Of a stretch of 64,000 bases of DNA, positions 27,100-34,906 are shown in pieces. The translations under genes were made by a program, and so were the position numbers. The stretch lies in assembly GCA_035295745.1 (NCBI GenBank), contig DATGIL010000098.1, positions 1 to 64,000 on the forward strand. Reading direction: 5' to 3'. The notes under the pieces were generated by a model that did no database searches, had not been told where the DNA came from, and saw only the letters and a list, made by a program, of their open reading frames with translations. This DNA comes from JAIQFL01 sp035295745 (GTDB lineage Bacteria > Acidobacteriota > Terriglobia > Bryobacterales > Bryobacteraceae). Each line of letters starts with the position of its first letter. Within the stretch, counting starts at the first letter, position 1.

Positions 27100-29052
27100 T
27101 CACTCAAAGTGGTACGCGACATATCGCCCAGCCGCCGGGATCCAGCCTGGGTCGCGATCGAGACCGGCCATGCGCACCTCGATCGGGTGAAGGTCCAAGC
27201 AGAACCGAATCTCTACGTGCGTCATCGTGACGGTGATTCGCGCGCGCGAACGGCAGAGTAATGGGAGGGCGTCCTCGCGTCCCAGGGAGCGCACCAGGCG
27301 CGCACGCATGTACTGAGCCATCCAGGTTACCCAGCGCTGCAAGCGGTCCACCGGCTGCTGCGGCCCCGCCGCGAGATCGAGCACCGCAAATCCCGCAGGG
27401 TGCCGCGTAATCATGCGGCCGTCGCTAAGCACAGGCTGTGGGTCGTAATCCTCAGAAAATGGTTCGAGCCATTGATCGGGCAATCGCCATTCCTCTGGCG
27501 GGTCGAACGACAGGCCGGGGCGAGCCGCGGGAGGCCGGGCCGCCAGAGACGCCAACAAGTCCCAGAGCGGATCGTCCTCGACCTCCCTGCCGAGTAGGTC
27601 CGCAGCCATCAGGGACAAGAAGTCCCAGATGTTCAGCTCAATGCCGGTCTCGATCGGGTTCGTAAAGTCGCCATAGATGCCGAGGTAGAGGGCTACATTC
27701 AGGAGGAAGAAGATGCCGCCGAATGCAGTTTCGATCGTCCGGGATGCCTGTGCCGCCGGTTCGGCTGGAAGGTCCGCAGACTGGCGGTCATCGAGGGTCT
27801 GGGGGGCGGGGGCATGGGTTTCGGCGGCTGCCGGCGCGGGCGGGGAGGATTGTTGGGTTGCGAGGGGAGCGTCAGCGTTGGAGCCCTGTGAGTGGGCGGG
27901 TGTTTGAGGCGGGACGGCGACCGGCTGGTTCGCTGCTGACGGCGGCTCCGCAGTTCTGTCCTCTGGAAACGGGGCGCTCGACTCGGATGCAAACTTCTGC
28001 TCTGGGGCTGTTTCCGGTGAGGCGGGGGACGCGCCCTGCTTCGGTACGGATTTTTCGGGCTTCGCTGCAGGACTCGCTTCCGGGCGCGGAGGCCTGATTT
28101 GCTCCGATCCTGGCGCCGATTGATATCGCAGGAGTGCCTTTTGGAAAGTGATCGTCCTCACCGTGGCCGGCGAGCGGCGCAGCATAAGCCCCTGCACCAG
28201 CAGTTCGGTCTGTATAGGAGAGAGTGCCGGCGAAGACGCCTCCGGAACCCAGGCGATCCACGGAGGGCGAATCCCCGCGGCAGGGGCCGGCCTGCGATCC
28301 ACAGGGCGAGCTCCAACGGCGTGTGCTTCCGGCTGCGAGACACGCGTCGAATTCGCGGAACGATCCACCGGGACGATGGCCGCTGATTTTGGGAAAGGCG
28401 GTGAGGTGCCAGGCGGGTTTGAGGCGGACCCGGTCTCCGGCTCGCCATCATCGATGGCCGTGCGCGGAATGCCGTGAGTCTGAAGGACAGCCTCCAGGAT
28501 CTCCGCCGCGACCTGCCGCGGCAAGCGTTGCGTGAACGGTAACACACGATTCTGTCGAGCGAGAATTTCGAGAGCGCCGGGCACGTATTGGGGCGCCCCG
28601 ATCCACTCCCGCAAGACCGCGGTGATCAGGTCCTGACCTCTCAGAAGCTCCCGCCACCACCAATGACTCGACAGATTCCCGGCCAACCAATCGAGAGCGA
28701 GTGCCGCCAGCTGTTCCGCGCGATCGTGAAACAGAACAGCAGCGGCGGTTGTGGGTACGGGCCCGAAGGCGGGACTGGCGGCAGACGCACGCAACGCTTC
28801 GAGCTTATCGGCGAAGGCCCGCTGCCACGCACGATCGGGCTCTGCGTCGAACGGGCCCGCCCGTAAACGGGACGGCAACGGATCTGCCAGTTGCCTGACG
28901 ATTAGCAGCGACGAGTCGGGCAGGCTCGCAGGATGCAGGGTCGCTGCCCGCAGCATGCGGTGGATGCGTTGCTGCTCCAACTGTGGATCGGCGGCGCGGC
29001 TCCGGATGAGGAGCCGGCCGACGAGCGTCGTATTGGTCTGAGCGGCAAGCAT
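27100..29052 (-). CDS. eCIS tape-measure-type protein (CIS_TMP-like)
   Basis: This 650-residue protein has a folded N-terminal part (to about 215), a long proline/alanine/serine-rich linker and a conserved-looking C-terminal part from about residue 440. That part contains FFLLNVALYLGIYGDF, IWDFLSLMAADLLG and a final AGLDRDPGW...GRYVAYHF block that I associate with large helical proteins of contractile injection loci. A tape measure sets tube length during assembly. The assignment rests on those motifs and on position and is not certain. ATG 29052 follows the barrel gene stop by 10 bp; longer versions overlap that gene and are rejected. Confidence 0.5.
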   Translation of the reverse strand: MLAAQTNTTLVGRLLIRSRAADPQLEQQRIHRMLRAATLHPASLPDSSLLIVRQLADPLPSRLRAGPFDAEPDRAWQRAFADKLEALRASAASPAFGPVPTTAAAVLFHDRAEQLAALALDWLAGNLSSHWWWRELLRGQDLITAVLREWIGAPQYVPGALEILARQNRVLPFTQRLPRQVAAEILEAVLQTHGIPRTAIDDGEPETGSASNPPGTSPPFPKSAAIVPVDRSANSTRVSQPEAHAVGARPVDRRPAPAAGIRPPWIAWVPEASSPALSPIQTELLVQGLMLRRSPATVRTITFQKALLRYQSAPGSEQIRPPRPEASPAAKPEKSVPKQGASPASPETAPEQKFASESSAPFPEDRTAEPPSAANQPVAVPPQTPAHSQGSNADAPLATQQSSPPAPAAAETHAPAPQTLDDRQSADLPAEPAAQASRTIETAFGGIFFLLNVALYLGIYGDFTNPIETGIELNIWDFLSLMAADLLGREVEDDPLWDLLASLAARPPAARPGLSFDPPEEWRLPDQWLEPFSEDYDPQPVLSDGRMITRHPAGFAVLDLAAGPQQPVDRLQRWVTWMAQYMRARLVRSLGREDALPLLCRSRARITVTMTHVEIRFCLDLHPIEVRMAGLDRDPGWIPAAGRYVAYHFE

Positions 29053-29062
29053 CCTGGATAAG

Positions 29063-31420
29063 TTAGAAGACGTAGCGAATGCCGGCCTGCAGACTGGAGA
29101 ACTTGGTCGAGACAATCGGCGTAGCGACCAGGTGGAGCGTGTAGGCTCCTTCGAGCCCGACATGCGGGTTGAAATTGTGCAGCAGGCCGCCGCCAATATA
29201 CCCGCCGAAATGCGACGTTCCCGGACTGAAGGTGTATCCGCCTACGCCGCCACGCACAAACGGCCGGGTGGAACCGGTGGTGAGGAACGTCTTGAGGCCT
29301 CCGGAGTATTGATAGGTGTTGATGCCGCCATCAACCTGCCCGGCAAAATGGTGAACGCCGAAAATGCCTTCGGCGGAGACATGGGAATTGAGGATGAACT
29401 CCAATCCACCATTGAAGCTGACTCCCGGGTCAACGGCGTTGCCGAAGCTGCCGTGCGGTATGGCAACACCAAGATCGAAGAACACCGCCACCCTGTTACC
29501 GCCAGGACCTACCGTGGTACCGGGCTCCTCGGCCGTGATGACGGTTTCCACCGGCACCTTTTCTCCAGGCGCGACTTCAAGGGAGTACAAGTTGGAATGG
29601 TTCTTCAGAGCATTCAGGCCCTTGCCTCGAAACTGCGAGTTCCAGCCCTTGATGGTTCCCGTGTGACCGGCCACATAACCGAAGTCGCCGGCACGGCGTA
29701 CGAGCTCAAATTCATGGTTGTCGATGATGATCTTGTTTCCGGTGTAAACGTAGCCGCGAGCAATCCATTGGAATAGGTTAGTGGTTCGTCCTCCCAAGGC
29801 ATTTCGAGCTGCCGCTGCCAGTTCCTGATCGCGCATGCGCTGACCGCCCGCCTGCGCACTCCGCTGTACCGCACCCGGGACGGTATTCGCGACTCCTTGT
29901 TTCGGCGGGTTACCGAGCACTCCTTCCTGGTCGAGATCGAGGAACAGCAGAAAGCGATGTTTTGATCTCCCGGCTGGCAGCGGCCCCTGATCCCCATTGA
30001 TGACGGCCGCTTGGCGAGTCGTAGACGCAGGCACAAAGTTCATATTGACTTCCGTGCTCTTGTTCAGAAAGCGAGTGTTCGGATCCGTCGAATCCAGATC
30101 GACATGCACACACTGGTGGCCCGCAAGACCGAAGTGCGCAGCCTTGCTAAAGATACAAGACTGCTTGTAGTCCAGAGCCCAAGTAGTGGAACTGATGTTT
30201 CCGGTTGCGCCCGGACCGATGGGAGTCTGGATCGTGGGGTTCTGGGATACTCCATTGCAGGCGGGCGCCGGCGGCAGGCCGCAGCCCGCGGGTACCGGAA
30301 ACCCGAGCGGCTGAAACAGCCCAATGGCCGTGCCCATGGACGCCGCCGGGTCTACTCCAGGGATGCCGAAATCAGCCAGACGGAAGCTGGCAGATACCTG
30401 CATTGTGACAGTCGGGTCTGTATTGGTTGGCTTCACGACGAAGATATTCGGCGGGCCGTTTTTACCGCTGTGAAGGGCATCCGGGACATCGGGCAGTGCT
30501 TGGCAATCGGCCAAAGTCGCTTCGGCAATGGGGTCGAATCGCCTGATATTGTTTACGATGTTTGATGAATTAGTCGGGTCTTGGACTCCAAGGCTGGAGA
30601 AACCTAGCGAGATCCCCGTGCAAGCCCCGCGGGGCGTTAGCGAGCCCGTTCCCCAACTTGTGATCGGCGGCGAATTCTTATTGATGGCTCCGCTGTGGAT
30701 GTAGGTGGCGCAGGTGTCGGGGGTGGTGCCAGTGGCACAAGCTGGCCAGACATCCTCAGCGGTGGTATCGGGTCCACCGAGGAATGTGTTGAAGGTATCC
30801 ACCCAAAGCCTGAAGGTAGTCCCGCCGCAACCGAAGCAGAATCCGGCGGCGGACGCCGCCGCGACGATGGGGATTTTGATCTCCATCTCCCAGTGGTTGT
30901 TGTCACGCTTAAAAATCTGAATGTTGTCCAATTCCCAATTCCCGGCCGCGGCCACGACATCATGTGTTCCGTCGTTCCAGTTGCTGCTGTCGTTCGCGTA
31001 ACTGACCCCGTGGGCCGGCACATTTTTCGTCCCGTCAGCCGGCAAGGCCACATCAAACGGCTGGATGATCAGCCTCCAATCATGGGCAGTATTGCCGTCG
31101 CCCGGGGAGAACCCAATCATCACCCTGGTGTACTGGGACATGGCGGGAGCGTCCACGACGAAGCCCAGGTACACGAACGAACCGTCGGAACCGAGCTGCA
31201 AGTTCGAGGCGGTGCTGGAGCCCAGATCGCCGCTGAGATTCAAACGGACTGCGCCGTTCCAACCGGGGTCCCCCGTGACCACGCCATCCTGCGTGGGAAA
31301 CCCCGCTAGCCCCCCGATGCTCGTGATACAGACATCGTTCTGCGTCCCCGCTGCCTCCACGGCGATCAAGCTGAATAGAATCATTGCGCGCCAGGCGCAT
31401 CGGAATCGGTAATTCTGCAT
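29063..31420 (-). CDS. Secreted protein with C-terminal outer-membrane beta-barrel
   Basis: The 785-residue protein begins with a signal peptide (hydrophobic MILFSLIAVEAAG). A large extracytoplasmic part follows, with a beta-rich module (about 25-180) and paired cysteines. The last 180 residues look like an eight-stranded outer-membrane barrel: alternating strands such as GGLEFILNSHVSAEGIFG and VGLEGAYTLHLVATP, ending in Phe (IRYVF). It lies inside the structural operon, 28 bp after the fibre-like gene and 10 bp before the next. ATG 31420 with GGGGAG 8 nt upstream is preferred to ATG 31426. A role as receptor or anchor for the particle at the outer membrane is only inference. Confidence 0.7.
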   Translation of the reverse strand: MQNYRFRCAWRAMILFSLIAVEAAGTQNDVCITSIGGLAGFPTQDGVVTGDPGWNGAVRLNLSGDLGSSTASNLQLGSDGSFVYLGFVVDAPAMSQYTRVMIGFSPGDGNTAHDWRLIIQPFDVALPADGTKNVPAHGVSYANDSSNWNDGTHDVVAAAGNWELDNIQIFKRDNNHWEMEIKIPIVAAASAAGFCFGCGGTTFRLWVDTFNTFLGGPDTTAEDVWPACATGTTPDTCATYIHSGAINKNSPPITSWGTGSLTPRGACTGISLGFSSLGVQDPTNSSNIVNNIRRFDPIAEATLADCQALPDVPDALHSGKNGPPNIFVVKPTNTDPTVTMQVSASFRLADFGIPGVDPAASMGTAIGLFQPLGFPVPAGCGLPPAPACNGVSQNPTIQTPIGPGATGNISSTTWALDYKQSCIFSKAAHFGLAGHQCVHVDLDSTDPNTRFLNKSTEVNMNFVPASTTRQAAVINGDQGPLPAGRSKHRFLLFLDLDQEGVLGNPPKQGVANTVPGAVQRSAQAGGQRMRDQELAAAARNALGGRTTNLFQWIARGYVYTGNKIIIDNHEFELVRRAGDFGYVAGHTGTIKGWNSQFRGKGLNALKNHSNLYSLEVAPGEKVPVETVITAEEPGTTVGPGGNRVAVFFDLGVAIPHGSFGNAVDPGVSFNGGLEFILNSHVSAEGIFGVHHFAGQVDGGINTYQYSGGLKTFLTTGSTRPFVRGGVGGYTFSPGTSHFGGYIGGGLLHNFNPHVGLEGAYTLHLVATPIVSTKFSSLQAGIRYVF

Positions 31421-31448
31421 CGTCATAGCTCCCCGTAAATTTCTGTCT

Positions 31449-32603
31449 CTAGGACACCGTGACCGGCAACGCCGACGCGACATTGATGTCGGCACCGTTG
31501 GTCACTGTCAATACAAGATCGGTGGCACTTGCGCCGGGCAATCCGCCGACTGAAGCGGCGGCCGTGAATATAACGTTGACGGATTGGTTCGCAGTCCCCC
31601 CGGCCGTCGGTTGGTTCACGTGGAAATTCGGGATGTCAATGCCTCCCGATGTCCACCCAGTCGGATTGCGCATCGCGGCACTCAGCGAATAGTCGCCTCC
31701 CTGGGTAAACACGATGTTAAAGGTGACCCCACCAATCTTGCTCTTTGTAAAGGTAACGCCGGCCCCTGAAATCGCAGCCCCACCCTGCGCTCCGGACAGG
31801 GACACCCTCACACGCGTCTCAGGCGTCGGTGGCGGGGATCCCGCAGTAATAGTGAGTTGAGCAGTGCCAGGCGTTACACTACTTCCCGGCGTTGTTTCTA
31901 CAACCGAAAGGGTCACAATGCTGGAGCCCGCCGCGGCAGTTACCTGGACCCGCATCGTGGCGGTCGTGTTGGCTGCTACCTGCACCGGGCTTGGGTCGAG
32001 CAGAGTTGCGCTCCAACCCGCACCCGTAGCGCTAGGAGTAAAGGCAAATGTTCCGGCACGGTCTGTAAACGCGGTTAAGGTATAGGCGAATACGTAGCTC
32101 TGCCCCGCTGTGATATTGAGTTGGCCTATGGGCATGACGGGCGGGACACTATACAAAAGCTGTGAACGACCCGTCGGTGCCGTACTCGCGGACTGCACAA
32201 CAATCTGGAAAGTGGAGGTGGCGCTTCCATTGGAATTGGTGACGGTGACATTGAACGGAACGCCGCCGCTGGTCACGCCGGAAATAGCCGGAACGATGAA
32301 CAACAGCTTAGTGGCCGAGCTTTGATTGGTGGAGAAGTTCGTTACCTGAGCGCCGCCGATCGTTACCTGGTTCAAGATTGCAGGAACCAGGAAACCCGCT
32401 CCATCGATTTCAATCTGGTCCCCCACGTGGACCGGCTGAGTAGCCGTGAAGCCGGTGATGATCACAGGGTTGGAGACTGAACCGATACTCTCCAACTTCG
32501 TGACGCGTTGATCCAAACCACTCAGCGCGTCGATCAGGCTGTTGATGTAGTTTGCGGTGATCAGATCTCCGGGATTCACCTTCGGTGGAATAATTTGAGC
32601 CAT
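31449..32603 (-). CDS. IPT/Ig-like fibre protein of the injection system
   Basis: The 384-residue protein starts with a short helix (residues 10-40, heptad-like, LIDALSGLDQRVTKLES) suited to trimerise, followed by an IPT/TIG-like module (about 47-135: VIITGFTATQPVHVGDQIEIDGAGF) and two or more further Ig-like beta modules. No signal peptide is present, in keeping with a particle component assembled in the cytoplasm. Its ATG overlaps the upstream stop (TGATG). It is a candidate tail fibre or surface decoration; there is no recognisable receptor-binding tip. Confidence 0.65.
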   Translation of the reverse strand: MAQIIPPKVNPGDLITANYINSLIDALSGLDQRVTKLESIGSVSNPVIITGFTATQPVHVGDQIEIDGAGFLVPAILNQVTIGGAQVTNFSTNQSSATKLLFIVPAISGVTSGGVPFNVTVTNSNGSATSTFQIVVQSASTAPTGRSQLLYSVPPVMPIGQLNITAGQSYVFAYTLTAFTDRAGTFAFTPSATGAGWSATLLDPSPVQVAANTTATMRVQVTAAAGSSIVTLSVVETTPGSSVTPGTAQLTITAGSPPPTPETRVRVSLSGAQGGAAISGAGVTFTKSKIGGVTFNIVFTQGGDYSLSAAMRNPTGWTSGGIDIPNFHVNQPTAGGTANQSVNVIFTAAASVGGLPGASATDLVLTVTNGADINVASALPVTVS

Positions 32604-33880
32604 CAGGCGACTCCTTCTCCCGCCACTAGCGAGTAGTTGCTGTAATTCCAGTGCGACACATCGTAACGGCTATTGCCCTGATAGGGCACTTGCCCGCCCG
32701 CAAAGATCAGGTATGGGAGTGGCCCGCCGGGAGTATTTCCCTGTTGAGCGTTACTCGGGATGAGGTACAGCCAGATCAATTCCTTGGTGTTCAAATCGAT
32801 GGGCGGGAATTCGACGAACGTTTCGAGGGCCCAGCGGACGCGGCTTTCGTTAATGAAGAAAGGACCGCGTGTTGTCTGCCCCGCAAAGAACTCCTGGTAT
32901 CCAAAGCCCACGCCCTGGGCAGTTCCGGTCAAGGGCAACAGTCCCATCGGCGGCAGATACCGGAAGTAGTCCGTCACCGTGACAGATTGCGGAGCGGCCA
33001 ATGCCGTGCGCATCGCAGCGAGTTGTTCCTGGAACTGCCGGAACCGCGCGCGGCCCTCGCTCTGCGGCTTTCCTACCGCCGGAATGGGCGATGAGTCGTC
33101 CGGGCCGGAGCGGGTGAGACTTCTGCGAACCGACCACAGGTCAATAAACAGCAATCCGCCGGTAGCGGTCCAGTACATTACCGCCAGCGGAACTTCGCAG
33201 CCGGTAATGCTGCCTGCCGCGCGCATCTGATCGATCAGCCCGTGTCCCCCCGTGTGTGTGCCGAAGGGGTCCGTTACATCTGCAGCCCAATCGTCGCCGC
33301 CGAAGCACTTGTACGCCACCAGGTTCCGCAAATGATTGACGTCACCCAATTCCGTCAAAGTCAGATCGACGGGAACGAGGCGGAACTGCACGCCATCCGC
33401 CCGGTACTTGCTGTTGCAAGGAGCCGAACCGGTGTTGATGCCGCTGACTTCTGCCAGTCCCTGGCTGGCCGACGCCGGACCCATTACCAGGAGGTAAACG
33501 CCCGCTCCGGCGATGTACACACCGGGCTGAATCGGCGTGCATTCCTGGAAGATGGAGGACGAACTGGCGCTCGACGCCGGCCGCACGAGAGAGATATCGG
33601 TGTCGTTATCGAGCAGCAGCGCGGCGCCGTTGGGATTGATCGCCAGCCCTTTCCTGATGGTGACGACGGGCGTTTGCACGGAGCTGAGCTGCGTGGATTC
33701 CGATACGGTGAGCCCGTAAACAACGCCCGATCCCACCGCTTGCCCCAGCAGCGCGTGCGCAACCCGATTCGCCTTCTGTTCCGACGTTAAATCTTCCCCG
33801 GTCAGGAGCCGGCCGTTGAAGAAATTCACGGAACGTGTCCGGTCGTTCAGTATCGGCGTGAAGAGATTGTTGGTGGCCAT
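32603..33880 (-). CDS. eCIS-associated baseplate/fibre protein, larger paralogue
   Basis: This 425-residue protein is cytoplasmic by sequence. Its N-terminus, VNFFNGRLLTGEDLTSEQ...VYGLTVS, shares spacing with the neighbour encoded immediately upstream (YTFGMLLGVDDFKQEF...ISGLKIS), which suggests that the two are distant paralogues with the same N-terminal fold. The rest is beta-rich with no motif I recognise. Genes of this type sit after gpI in several injection loci; I infer a peripheral baseplate or fibre-network role. Six bp separate it from the upstream stop, and its stop overlaps the next start. Confidence 0.6.
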   Translation of the reverse strand: MATNNLFTPILNDRTRSVNFFNGRLLTGEDLTSEQKANRVAHALLGQAVGSGVVYGLTVSESTQLSSVQTPVVTIRKGLAINPNGAALLLDNDTDISLVRPASSASSSSIFQECTPIQPGVYIAGAGVYLLVMGPASASQGLAEVSGINTGSAPCNSKYRADGVQFRLVPVDLTLTELGDVNHLRNLVAYKCFGGDDWAADVTDPFGTHTGGHGLIDQMRAAGSITGCEVPLAVMYWTATGGLLFIDLWSVRRSLTRSGPDDSSPIPAVGKPQSEGRARFRQFQEQLAAMRTALAAPQSVTVTDYFRYLPPMGLLPLTGTAQGVGFGYQEFFAGQTTRGPFFINESRVRWALETFVEFPPIDLNTKELIWLYLIPSNAQQGNTPGGPLPYLIFAGGQVPYQGNSRYDVSHWNYSNYSLVAGEGVA

Positions 33881-33886
33881 GGCGAT

Positions 33887-34906
33887 CTACTTGCCTCCCC
33901 GCAATCCGCTTTGCATCCACTCCTGCAAGAGGCGCGTGTGCAGAAGAATCGGACGCTGATGTTCGTCGATCACGACGGGCTGCGTGCCGTCCACCCGCCA
34001 GTTCACGCCCGGCCCGATATTCACCAGCGGAACGTCGACCTCTGCCAGCATCAGGCAATCTTCAGGCGGGGTGGAAGGCGCCGTCTCGCCCGCGCAGGAG
34101 CAACTCTGGGGCGGCCAGCCTCTGTGAAATGCCGGACGGATTTCCGTCACCCAGATGCGGAACGCGGACTTCAGATAATCGCCGATCTGCGCCGGATGGA
34201 CGTGGATCTGGCTCAGCGGCGAGCCAAATAGAAAAAACGTGGAAGGATCCGGCGGCGACCCGACCGGAACTACCGCCGCTCGCAACGCCGCTTCAAACTG
34301 CTGGATAGTCGGAAACGTGCCGGGATTGTCGGTGATCTGAATCTGATCGAGCCAGGCAACGAAATCGCGAACGGCATCCTCTTCCGATTGCATCGGCGGC
34401 ATGGTGCGGAACTCCAGCCGAAAGTCGTCCGCGACACGGGATGGCGCCATCAGATCGTCCGCCGACCGGCACGGTTCGCCGGCAATCGGCACCGGATCTT
34501 CCGCGCAATCGCTGTAACACAGGGCGAGCCACAGCTTGAGCGAACCTGGCGGCGACCCGCCCGACAGATGCACGGATTGCTGGTTCGCGATCAGCCAGTC
34601 ATTGAGGTACGCGCACTGTGCCGGGCAGACCCGAATCATCTGGCCGCGCGGGCTCAGCGCATCGCCACACGAAACCGAAATCCGAGGGCCTCTGACGCCC
34701 ACGTCGAACGAAATCTTCAGACCGCTGATGGTGCCGTAGCCGATCAGATCGCGCGCCATCCACTGATCGCGCCCCGAGAGATAGGTGAACTCCTGCTTGA
34801 AATCGTCGACCCCCAGCAGCATGCCGAACGTGTAGTTCACGTGCTTCGATGGGTCCGGGGCTACGGCATTCGGCGTAGCCGTGAGTGGCATAGATGCAGT
34901 GCTCAT
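33887..34906 (-). CDS. eCIS-associated baseplate/fibre protein, smaller paralogue
   Basis: This 339-residue protein has the N-terminal signature HVNYTFGMLLGVDDFKQEF followed by GYGTISGLKIS, related to the next gene's product. Cysteine pairs occur at YSDCAEDP, SCSCAG and CPAQC. ATG 34906 overlaps the gpI stop (ATGA) with GAGGAG ahead of it, so translation is coupled to the baseplate gene. No enzymatic motif is seen. Its role is inferred from position to be a baseplate accessory. Confidence 0.6.
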   Translation of the reverse strand: MSTASMPLTATPNAVAPDPSKHVNYTFGMLLGVDDFKQEFTYLSGRDQWMARDLIGYGTISGLKISFDVGVRGPRISVSCGDALSPRGQMIRVCPAQCAYLNDWLIANQQSVHLSGGSPPGSLKLWLALCYSDCAEDPVPIAGEPCRSADDLMAPSRVADDFRLEFRTMPPMQSEEDAVRDFVAWLDQIQITDNPGTFPTIQQFEAALRAAVVPVGSPPDPSTFFLFGSPLSQIHVHPAQIGDYLKSAFRIWVTEIRPAFHRGWPPQSCSCAGETAPSTPPEDCLMLAEVDVPLVNIGPGVNWRVDGTQPVVIDEHQRPILLHTRLLQEWMQSGLRGGK

